From: UBA11606 sp964504305
GTDB lineage: Bacteria > Actinomycetota > Acidimicrobiia > Acidimicrobiales > Aldehydirespiratoraceae
Direction of reading: 5' to 3'
NCBI GenBank assembly: GCA_964504305.1
Contig: CAZDEB010000001.1
Span: 558,001-622,000, forward strand
Length of the DNA stretch: 64,000 bases
Below the pieces are notes generated by a model. The model ran no database searches and was not told the DNA's origin. It saw only the letters and a list, made by a program, of their open reading frames with translations. The position numbers were made by a program, and so were the translations under genes. Below, piece after piece: positions 17,600 through 25,228 of this stretch (positions are counted from its first letter, which is position 1; the number at the start of each line of letters is the position of its first letter).

Positions 17600-18978
17600 C
17601 GCGCGGTCCGTTAGTAGTTCTTCACGATCACCTTGATGGTGGGGTCAGGCCCCAGACCGTGCTCGACCTGGCCCGTTCGGCCGGCGTGGCCACGCCCGCC
17701 GACTCCGTCGCCGATCTGGCTCGCTGGTTTACGGTGACGCCCGACATGTCGCTGGTCGAGGCGTTCTCGCGTTTTGATTTGGTAGGGCGAGTGATGCAGT
17801 CGCCCAGCGCTCTGCGACGGGTGGCGCGAGAAGCCTGCGAAGATCTGGCGGCCGACGGTGTGATCTATGCCGAGCTTCGTTTCGCCCCGCTGCTGCACAC
17901 CCTGGGTGGACTCACCGCGGCAGAAGTGATCGCCGCGGTAGAACAGGGCCTTGATGACGCCGAGGGCCTCGGGCTGGTGGCTCGGCTCATCGTCTGCGCC
18001 ATGCGCGGCGAATCCCCGTCAACTTCGATGGCGGCGGTGCAGGCCGCGCTCGCGGCCCAGGGCCGTGTGGTTGGCGTCGATTTGGCTGGCGCCGAGGTTG
18101 GCAATCCGGCGAGCGTTCACGCCGCGGCATTCAGCGCCGCTCACGAGGCCGGAATCGGTGTCACGATTCACGCGGGCGAGATGGACGGCGCCCATCAGGT
18201 AGCCGATGCTCTACAAAGCTGCGCGCCAGACCGGATCGGCCACGGTTGGCGACTGATCGACGATTGCGTCGTATCAGGCCGCCGCATTGTGGACCTCGGC
18301 CCAACGGCTCGGGCGGTACGTGATGGCGGCATCCCCCTCGAGGTTTGTCTTACTTCAAACGCGTGTCTTGGGTTGGCGATCGAGGATCATCCGGTTCGGA
18401 TGCTGCACGATGCCGGGTTCCAAATTTCGTTGAACCCCGATGATCGAGCCATCACCACTACAACCGCGTCGCACGAAATCGAACTGGCGGCCAAGGTTCA
18501 CGGTTTCTCCGACTACGAAATCGCCGCAACCACCGAACGGGCGGCAGCTGCGGCCTTCCTGGCCGAGTCCGAACGGACGGCTCTCGTCGAGACGGTGAGG
18601 CGGCATTGGGATGTTTACCCGTCTCGGCTCGTCCATCTTGCCGAGCGCGGTCGCTGGGAGGCGGCCCGATCGGGCCAGTCGTACCTCCCTGCCGAGTTTG
18701 GCGCCGACGGGTTCATTCACCTTTCGGCCCTGCACCAGGTCCTAACCCCGGCCAACCGGTTCTACAAGGGCCGTACCGACCTGGTGGCGTTGGTTGTCGA
18801 TGCTCATCTGATCGCCAACGCGTTGGTCTGGGAGCCAGGTACCGGCACGCTCGAATGGTTCCCTCACCTCTACGGGGCGCTGGGCACCGATGCTGTTTTG
18901 CACAGTGTCGACTTCTTGCCCGACGCCAACGGTTCGTTCCTACTGCCCGCCGAACTTGTTCGGGCGGTTGCCGGCTAG
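17596..18978 (+). CDS. Adenosine deaminase fused to a C-terminal DUF952 domain
   Basis: The N-terminal part (about 1-340) is an adenosine/AMP-deaminase-family metallohydrolase. It has HDHLDGG at 10-16 (two metal His), HAGE near 192-195 (catalytic Glu), RIGHGWRL near 214, SNACLG near 254 and LNPDD near 279-283 (metal Asp pair). The HDHLDGGVRP form is typical of actinobacterial adenosine deaminases. Residues from about 346 to 460 match DUF952: LVHLAERGRWEAARSG near the start, then FIHLS and a late WFPHLYG segment. The GTG start overlaps the previous stop (GTGA), and the stop is shared with a convergent SDR in CTAG. The fusion is uncommon as far as I know. Confidence 0.82.
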   Translation: MTRGPLVVLHDHLDGGVRPQTVLDLARSAGVATPADSVADLARWFTVTPDMSLVEAFSRFDLVGRVMQSPSALRRVAREACEDLAADGVIYAELRFAPLLHTLGGLTAAEVIAAVEQGLDDAEGLGLVARLIVCAMRGESPSTSMAAVQAALAAQGRVVGVDLAGAEVGNPASVHAAAFSAAHEAGIGVTIHAGEMDGAHQVADALQSCAPDRIGHGWRLIDDCVVSGRRIVDLGPTARAVRDGGIPLEVCLTSNACLGLAIEDHPVRMLHDAGFQISLNPDDRAITTTTASHEIELAAKVHGFSDYEIAATTERAAAAAFLAESERTALVETVRRHWDVYPSRLVHLAERGRWEAARSGQSYLPAEFGADGFIHLSALHQVLTPANRFYKGRTDLVALVVDAHLIANALVWEPGTGTLEWFPHLYGALGTDAVLHSVDFLPDANGSFLLPAELVRAVAG

Positions 18979-19808
18979 TCGCCGACGATTGGTTCCATCG
19001 GATCGATCCCAAAGTCGCGGAGCAGCGTCGTGTAATCGGCGCCGCGACGCAGATTCTGCCCGCCGTCGACCGCGAAGTTCTGGCCGGTGATCCAGGCCGA
19101 TTCGGGACCGATCAGGAACCGCACCATCGACGCGATTTCTTCGGGCTGGCCGATTCGGCCAAGCGGTATCTGCGTCAGGTAATCGTCGAGCAGCGCCCCA
19201 CCATCGGTTATGGCGGTCATGAGTTCGGTGGCGACGATGCCCGGTTGCACCGTGTTGACGCGAACGGCGAACTGACCCATTTCGTCGGCAGCAACACGAC
19301 ACAGATGATCGAGTCCGGCCTTGGCTCCGCCGTACGCCCCCAGGCACCGAAACGAATCGTGTCCAGCATGAGAAGAACATCCGACGATCGAACCGCCGCC
19401 TTGGCGGGCCATTTGGGTGCTGGCGTGCTTGAGACACAGGAAAGTGCCGATGTAGTTGAGCTCCATTGTCGACCGCATGACGTCGACGTCGGCGGCGGCG
19501 AGTGGCCCGATACCGCTCGAGCCGCCCGCGCAAGCAAAGAGCCCGTCGAGGCGGCCGGTGATCGACGTGGCCGCCGCGACTGCTGTCGCAACGGCATCTT
19601 CGTCGGTTACGTCGGCGACTATCGCCGAGACCGACGCGTCGCCGCTCGCGGCCCGCCGAAGTCGGTCGGCCGCGGCTTCGAGTTTTTGTTCGGTTCGCCC
19701 ACAGATCGTTACGTGGGCGCCGTCGGCGACCAACTGGCGGGCGCTGGCTTCGCCAATACCGCTACCGCCCCCGGTAACCAGTATCGAGTAACCCTCAATT
19801 GACGGCAT
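18975..19808 (-). CDS. Short-chain dehydrogenase/reductase
   Basis: A 277-residue classical SDR. The Rossmann motif TGGGSGIGEA is near 12-21, the CAGG motif follows at about 91, and the catalytic AYGGAKAGL (Tyr-x3-Lys) is near 160. The C-terminal TGQNFAVDGGQNLRRG is usual for this family. The start MPSIEGYS was chosen because its ATG overlaps the helicase stop by one base (TGATG in the coding direction), which points to translational coupling. A longer frame upstream lies inside the helicase gene. Third gene of a P450-helicase-SDR operon; the substrate may be the P450 product (inference). Confidence 0.85.
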   Translation of the reverse strand: MPSIEGYSILVTGGGSGIGEASARQLVADGAHVTICGRTEQKLEAAADRLRRAASGDASVSAIVADVTDEDAVATAVAAATSITGRLDGLFACAGGSSGIGPLAAADVDVMRSTMELNYIGTFLCLKHASTQMARQGGGSIVGCSSHAGHDSFRCLGAYGGAKAGLDHLCRVAADEMGQFAVRVNTVQPGIVATELMTAITDGGALLDDYLTQIPLGRIGQPEEIASMVRFLIGPESAWITGQNFAVDGGQNLRRGADYTTLLRDFGIDPMEPIVGD

Positions 19809-22282
19809 CAGCCGAACCTCCGGACGTTGACGGGTCGGACCACAGCTCGCTCCTCGGCGTCTGACGCTTCGATATCGACTTCGGCGTCCAGAACCCATTC
19901 GTGGAAGCCCTCGGGGTCACACAGCGTCTGAGTGGCCGTCCCGGCGTCGAGGTCTAGCTGGAACCAGTCGGCGGCACGGGCCGCGGCGTCGATGTGGATT
20001 GCGTCGTGCTCGGCCCAATACGGCTGCATTGCTTCGGCGAGCGCCGGGTACCGGCGGTGGGCGAGCTCGGTGACCACTCGGAACATTTCGTTGCGCACCA
20101 GGACCGAAAAGGCCCGTCGGTTGGCGGTGAAGGCGGTGGGCTCGAATCCTTGTACGGGTTCGTCGGTTGGCTCGGGATTACGGAGCCGTTCCCACTCGTC
20201 GATGAGACTCGAGTCGACTCGGCGGATCATCTCGCCGAGCCATTCGGTGAGGTCGTCGAGCTCGGTGCTCTCGAGATCCATCGGAACGGTCTGTACCAAC
20301 GCCTTGTAGCAGTCGGTGAGATAGCGAAGTACCAGACCTTCGGAGCGTTTGAGTCCGTACCGGGCGATGTATTGGTTGAACGTTTCGGCATGTTCGAGCA
20401 TGTCGCGCACCACCGACTTGGGGCTGACCTGATGGCGACCAACCCATGGGTGATGACGGGCAAAGATCTCGAATGCTGGTTCGAGGAAATCGGCTTCGGG
20501 TTTGGGCCAGGTCAGCTTCTCGAGTTGTTCCATCCGTTGCTCGTACTCGACTCCGTCTCGCTTTAGTTCGCTGATCAGCGTGTCTTTGGCCTTGTCGAGC
20601 TGAGCAATCAGCACAACCTTGGGGTCGTCGAGTATCGATTCGACCACGCTCAAGACTTGCCACGCATAATCTGGCGCTTCGGAATCCAGCCCTTCGAGGG
20701 CTTCCAGGGCAAACAAAGAGAGCGGTTGATTAAGGCGAAAATCGTCCTGAAGATCGAGATTGATTCGGACCGGGCGACCGAACTCGTCGGGAGAGTCGAG
20801 GGCCTCCAGAACTTCGGCTTCGATCAACGACCGATACACCGCAATGGCCCTACGAATGTGCTGGCGCTGGTTCTTGCGGGTCTCGTGATTGTCGGTGAGC
20901 AGACGACGCATCGCCGCACAACCATCGCCGTGACGGTCGAGCACGTTGAGCATCATCGAGTGGCTCACCGCAAAACTCGAGTGCAACGTTTCGGGCGTGC
21001 CGGTGCTGAGCCGAACCAGCGAGTCGCCGTCCCAATGGGCGTAGCCCCGTTCGGGTGGCTTTCGTTTAACCAGCTTCTTCTTCTTTTTAGGGTCGACCGC
21101 CGCTTTGGCTTCGGCCTTGCGGTTCTCGACAACATGCTCAGGCGCCTGCACTACGACCGAGCCGGCGGTATCGAATCCTCGGCGACCAGCGCGCCCGGCA
21201 ATTTGTTGAAAGTCGCGCACGGTAAGGAGCCGCACCCGTCGGCCGTCATATTTGCAAAGTTGGGTAAACAGCACCGTGCGGATCGGGACGTTTACGCCGA
21301 CCCCCAAAGTATCGGTGCCACATATGAGTTTCAGTAGGCCTTGTTGGGCGAGCTTCTCGACCAGCAGGCGGTACTTGGGTAGCAGGCCAGCGTGGTGCAC
21401 GCCGATGCCAGAAAGCACAAACCGTTTGAGGTCCTTGCCAACCGGTGTATCGAACCGGAATCCTCCAACCGCTTCTTTAACCGCGGCCTTCTCGTCCTTG
21501 GACAGCACGTCAAGGCTGGTTAGGCTTTGCGCACGCGATGTGGCTTCTTTCTGCGTGAAGTGCACTATGTAAACCGGTGAGCGACCGTCGTCGAGCAGCT
21601 CGCCGATCGAGTCGAGCAGCGTGGTCTCGCGGTACTCGAAATCGAGGGGCACCGGGCGCGCCGCGTTGGCCACCAACGAGGTGTCGCGTCCGGTTCGGTT
21701 GCTCAGGTCGTCTCGCAGCGAAGTGGTGTCGCCAAGGGTGGCCGACATCAAAAGAAAGTTCGGCCGGGGAAGCTCGAGCAGTGGAACCTGCCAAGCCCAG
21801 CCTCGGTCGCGGTCGCCGTAGTAATGAAACTCGTCCATCACGACGAGGTCTACGTCGGTTTCGGCGCCATCTCGCAATGCTCGGTTGGCCAGAATTTCGG
21901 CGGTACACACGACCACGGGGGCGTCGGGATTCACCGCGGCGTCGCCGGTAACCATGCCGACGTTGTCAGCCCCGAGGGCCTCGGTGATCTCGAAGAACTT
22001 TTCGCTCACCAATGCCTTGATCGGAGCGGTGTAGACCGTGCGTTTGTTCGCGGCGACCATGGCAAACGCCCCGGCGAGGGCGACCAGCGACTTTCCGGAT
22101 CCGGTCGGCGTGGCCAGCACCACGTTGTCGCCGCTGAACAACGAGACGATTGCCTCTTCTTGATGGGGGTAGAGCTCGAGGCCGCGCTCATCGGCCCATT
22201 CGAGGAAGGCCAACAACAAACTGTCGGCCGACTTGTCTTCAGGGATGTGGTCGAGCAGCGAAGCCTTACTCGTAGAAGGCAA
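19808..22282 (-). CDS. Ski2-like DExH-box helicase with DUF3516 C-terminus
   Basis: Superfamily 2 RNA/DNA helicase, 824 residues. Motif I ATPTGSGKS is at about 57-65, motif II is DEFHYYGD near 145, and motif III is MSATLGDT. The helicase C domain has GVHHAGLLPKYRLLVEKL and QQIAGRAGRRGFDTAG (motif VI). The remaining 400 residues match the DUF3516 extension found in actinobacterial members. The start is a TTG at 22282 reading LPSTSKASLLDHIPEDK, overlapping the end of the P450 gene by 17 bases. The frame is open for 170 more codons upstream, but that stretch lies on top of the P450 coding frame and reads as shadow sequence. Function probably in RNA metabolism or repair. Confidence 0.85.
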   Translation of the reverse strand: MPSTSKASLLDHIPEDKSADSLLLAFLEWADERGLELYPHQEEAIVSLFSGDNVVLATPTGSGKSLVALAGAFAMVAANKRTVYTAPIKALVSEKFFEITEALGADNVGMVTGDAAVNPDAPVVVCTAEILANRALRDGAETDVDLVVMDEFHYYGDRDRGWAWQVPLLELPRPNFLLMSATLGDTTSLRDDLSNRTGRDTSLVANAARPVPLDFEYRETTLLDSIGELLDDGRSPVYIVHFTQKEATSRAQSLTSLDVLSKDEKAAVKEAVGGFRFDTPVGKDLKRFVLSGIGVHHAGLLPKYRLLVEKLAQQGLLKLICGTDTLGVGVNVPIRTVLFTQLCKYDGRRVRLLTVRDFQQIAGRAGRRGFDTAGSVVVQAPEHVVENRKAEAKAAVDPKKKKKLVKRKPPERGYAHWDGDSLVRLSTGTPETLHSSFAVSHSMMLNVLDRHGDGCAAMRRLLTDNHETRKNQRQHIRRAIAVYRSLIEAEVLEALDSPDEFGRPVRINLDLQDDFRLNQPLSLFALEALEGLDSEAPDYAWQVLSVVESILDDPKVVLIAQLDKAKDTLISELKRDGVEYEQRMEQLEKLTWPKPEADFLEPAFEIFARHHPWVGRHQVSPKSVVRDMLEHAETFNQYIARYGLKRSEGLVLRYLTDCYKALVQTVPMDLESTELDDLTEWLGEMIRRVDSSLIDEWERLRNPEPTDEPVQGFEPTAFTANRRAFSVLVRNEMFRVVTELAHRRYPALAEAMQPYWAEHDAIHIDAAARAADWFQLDLDAGTATQTLCDPEGFHEWVLDAEVDIEASDAEERAVVRPVNVRRFG

Positions 22283-23471
22283 CGTGGGACTCCTTGAGGC
22301 CGTACACAAACGCGTTCGGCATTTCGACGTGAGGTTTGTTGGTGATGCGCTCGATTCGGCTTGCTCGCTGTCGTAGCTCATCGAAGAAGGTACGGATTTC
22401 GAGTCGGGCCAACGACGCTCCCAGACAGAAGTGCGTGCCGAACCCGAACGCAATGTGATGATTCGGGCTGCGGTCGATCCGGAAACTTTCGGGTGCTTCG
22501 AAGTGGGCGGGGTCGCGGTTGGCGGCTCCGTAGGCCAACAGCACCTGTTGGCCGGCATTGACGGTTTGGCCACCAACGTCGTAGTCGGCGGTGGCAACCC
22601 GACAGAAGTTGTGGACGGGCGTAACCCAGCGTATGAATTCCTCGACGGCAATGTCGAGGTCGGCACCGTCACGCAGAAGCTGCCATTGGTCGGGATGATC
22701 AGCCAACGCCAGCAGCGTGCGGGCAATAACGGTACGGGTTGTTTCGGCTCCGCCGTCGAGCAGCAGCAGGCAGTCGGAGATGATCTGGTCAAGGCCGAAC
22801 GGCGCCCCTCCGACCTCGCCCCCCGAATCGGCCTCGATGGCGATCCAGCGGCTCATGACATCGTCGGCCGGGCACCCTTTCTTGGACTCGTATAATTCGG
22901 CGCAGGCCCCTGCGAACTCCATCGCGGAAATGATCCCGGCCTCGTCGTGATACCGGGGCCCGCCACCCAGTGCGATTGTGGTCTCTGACCAATGCTGAAG
23001 TTTTGGCCACATCTCTTCGGGGAATCCCAAGAGCAGGCCGATCATCATGGCCGGCAGCGGGGCCGCGAGTTCGGCGACTATCTCGCCCTCGCCACTGGCC
23101 AACACCGGGTCGAGGAGTTCGGTGACGGTGGTGCGAACTTCGTCGGCCCAGTTGGTGACGGCCCGCGGAGTGAATCGTCGAGATACGAGATTGCGACGGG
23201 CGACGTGCAGCGGATCGTCGCAGCCAATGATCGACGCGTCGGCCGCAATGTTGGGCCGATAGCCGCCTTTCTCCTTGTCGGAGTTGATAAAGATCTGCTT
23301 GTTCTTCTCGATCTCGACGATGTCGTCGTAGCGGGTGATCACCCAGAGTTCGTTGACCGCATCCCAGTGACAAGGAGAGTTTTCGCGTAGCCAGGCGTAG
23401 CGCGAATAAGGGTCATCGACGTAGAAGTCGCCGTCCAGAATGTCGAGCGGCCGCGGGTCGATCAGCGTCAT
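22266..23471 (-). CDS. Cytochrome P450
   Basis: A 401-residue soluble bacterial P450 monooxygenase. The haem-ligand motif FGFGTHFCLGASLARLE places the axial Cys at about 349. The ExxR motif is in EEFIRWVTPVHN, and the I-helix oxygen-activation motif is LLDGGAETTR, of the kind seen in CYP125/CYP142-like steroid or alkyl-chain hydroxylases (resemblance only). The start MTLIDPRPLDIL was chosen; a longer frame to 23669 gives a non-family Arg-rich leader that overlaps the sugar transferase gene. First gene of a probable operon with the helicase and an SDR. No ferredoxin partner is adjacent. Confidence 0.9.
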   Translation of the reverse strand: MTLIDPRPLDILDGDFYVDDPYSRYAWLRENSPCHWDAVNELWVITRYDDIVEIEKNKQIFINSDKEKGGYRPNIAADASIIGCDDPLHVARRNLVSRRFTPRAVTNWADEVRTTVTELLDPVLASGEGEIVAELAAPLPAMMIGLLLGFPEEMWPKLQHWSETTIALGGGPRYHDEAGIISAMEFAGACAELYESKKGCPADDVMSRWIAIEADSGGEVGGAPFGLDQIISDCLLLLDGGAETTRTVIARTLLALADHPDQWQLLRDGADLDIAVEEFIRWVTPVHNFCRVATADYDVGGQTVNAGQQVLLAYGAANRDPAHFEAPESFRIDRSPNHHIAFGFGTHFCLGASLARLEIRTFFDELRQRASRIERITNKPHVEMPNAFVYGLKESHVAFYE

Positions 23472-23515
23472 GGCCGCACCATAGTCGCGGCCGTGGCCGT
23501 GGCCATCGGCGAGAT

Positions 23516-25015
23516 TTAGTGCTGGCCCCGATGAGTCAGAACCACTGGCACCGTGCGGGCCAAGATCACGAGGTCGGTGACGAGGCTCCAGTTGTCGACG
23601 TAGTAAAGGTCGAGTTGGGCGTAGGTGGCATCGTGGTCGTCTTCGCCCCCGCGGCCGTTCACCTGCCACATTCCGGTGATTCCTGGCTGTACCCGTAGCC
23701 GGTTGTGGAGTTCGTTATCCCACTGTTCGGCTTCGGACGGCAGAGCCGGTCGGGGACCAACCAAGCTCATCTCGCCGCGGATGACGTTGATGAGCTGGGG
23801 AAGCTCGTCGATGGAGAGCTTGCGGAGCCACTTGCCAATCGGCGTGATGCGAGGATCGTTCTTGATCTTGAAGAGAACGCCGGTCGTTTCGTTGAGATGA
23901 GCCAACTCGTCGAGTTGGGCCTCGGCGTCGGCGACCATGGTCCGGACCTTGATCATGTCGAATAGTTCGCCGTCGCGGCCGACGCGGGCCTGACGAAACA
24001 GGGCCTTGCCGGGGCTGGTCCTCTTGACAATCGCCATGGCGGTGAGCAACACCGGCAAGGTTGCGACAAAAACCGGGATGGCGATGGAGAGGTCGAAGAG
24101 GCGCTTGGTACGAGCCCGCCAGCCGTTGCGCATGACCGGCTCGATGTACATCATCGGAACTCGTCCGACTGGACGGATAGTGATTCGGCTCGAGGCAATA
24201 TCGCACAGCGTTGAGGAGATTTCGACGTGTACGCCGTGTTCGGTGAGGGCCCGAATCAGTCGGTTGGAACTGCCGACATCGATGCCGGTAGCGGCCACGA
24301 TTACGCTGTTGACGCCAAGGCTGTCGGCCAGTTCGATCACGCGCGCCGGGTCGCCCAACAGCGATAGCGGAGATTGGCCCGGCTCGGCCTGCAAGAGATA
24401 TTCGATGAATCCATCGAACCGGTAGCCGAGGCTCGGATCGGATTCGAGCATCTCGCGAACGAGGCGACCTTCGGCGTTGCGACCGGCGATCAGCACTGGT
24501 CGCAACAAGGTGCCGCGGGTTCGGGCCAGGTCGAACAGTTTGCGAGCAATGAGGCGCTCGGTGACTACGCCCACCAGCAAACAGATGGTTACCAGAATCA
24601 GCCAGGTACGACCGATGTAGACCCGGACCACGGTCGACAAGGCCGCGGTGGTGAGCATGCCGAGGGCAATGGCGCGAATGACCCGAGCAATTTCGTCGAC
24701 TCGTCGGCCCAAGAAACGGGCCCGATAGAGGAGTTGTTGGGTGAGTACCGCCGGCCAGATCGGCAGCGTCACCAAGAAGAGTCCGAGGTAGCCGCGTGCT
24801 GGTGTTGGGTCGGCTGGGTTGATGCGGGTGTTCAGCCACGATCCGGCGACGACCGAGAGGCATACGACAAAAAGGTCGGCGAAGACGAGGCTGAGTTTTG
24901 AGGTGTTGAGAAGTTGTCGGCGGGCCGCGGCAACGGGAAGTTCGCGGCTGTTGGGGTATAGCTGAACCGAGGAGACCACCTGCTCGGTTGTTCGGGTTTC
25001 GTCGGTGGTGGTCAT
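23516..25015 (-). CDS. Polyprenyl-phosphate sugar-1-phosphate transferase (WbaP/WcaJ family)
   Basis: Initiating glycosyltransferase for an exopolysaccharide or surface glycan. The 499-residue product has four or five N-terminal membrane segments (about 40-165), a CoA-binding-like Rossmann region (about 170-290, RPVLIAGRNAEG) and a C-terminal catalytic domain (about 308-499). Catalytic-domain motifs are KRLFDLSIAIPVFVATLPVL (membrane entry), GKALFRQARVGRDGE, KLSIDELPQLINVIRGEMS, and VGPRPALPSE. No other polysaccharide genes are adjacent, so this may be a stand-alone initiator. Start chosen at the first ATG after the gap. Confidence 0.88.
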   Translation of the reverse strand: MTTTDETRTTEQVVSSVQLYPNSRELPVAAARRQLLNTSKLSLVFADLFVVCLSVVAGSWLNTRINPADPTPARGYLGLFLVTLPIWPAVLTQQLLYRARFLGRRVDEIARVIRAIALGMLTTAALSTVVRVYIGRTWLILVTICLLVGVVTERLIARKLFDLARTRGTLLRPVLIAGRNAEGRLVREMLESDPSLGYRFDGFIEYLLQAEPGQSPLSLLGDPARVIELADSLGVNSVIVAATGIDVGSSNRLIRALTEHGVHVEISSTLCDIASSRITIRPVGRVPMMYIEPVMRNGWRARTKRLFDLSIAIPVFVATLPVLLTAMAIVKRTSPGKALFRQARVGRDGELFDMIKVRTMVADAEAQLDELAHLNETTGVLFKIKNDPRITPIGKWLRKLSIDELPQLINVIRGEMSLVGPRPALPSEAEQWDNELHNRLRVQPGITGMWQVNGRGGEDDHDATYAQLDLYYVDNWSLVTDLVILARTVPVVLTHRGQH

Positions 25016-25228
25016 ATTTCCTCAGCGATCACCCTGCGTGCTGCAGCGCGATTCGACTTGCGAACTTTTGCCCCGCGGCAGTCGCCGCGAGATTTGTTGC
25101 GTTAACTAGCATCGTCGGCGGTTCAGGCCAGATCTTTAGCCCACAAAGCCGCGCTAGATCTTGGCACACTCAGTGGCCAAACCCTTGCTTGGTTGTGTGC
25201 CAGTTATGTGTCGACTTGGTGGCGTCGA

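Noticed and set aside
18606..19802. Plus-strand open frame of about 400 codons over the deaminase 3' end and the SDR
   Set aside because: Both real genes below it have clear family motifs; the frame product is Arg/Gly-rich without motifs.
22283..22792. Upstream extension of the helicase frame by 170 codons
   Set aside because: This stretch is out of frame over the P450 haem-binding region and reads as Thr/Ser/Pro-rich shadow; the helicase family does not have it.
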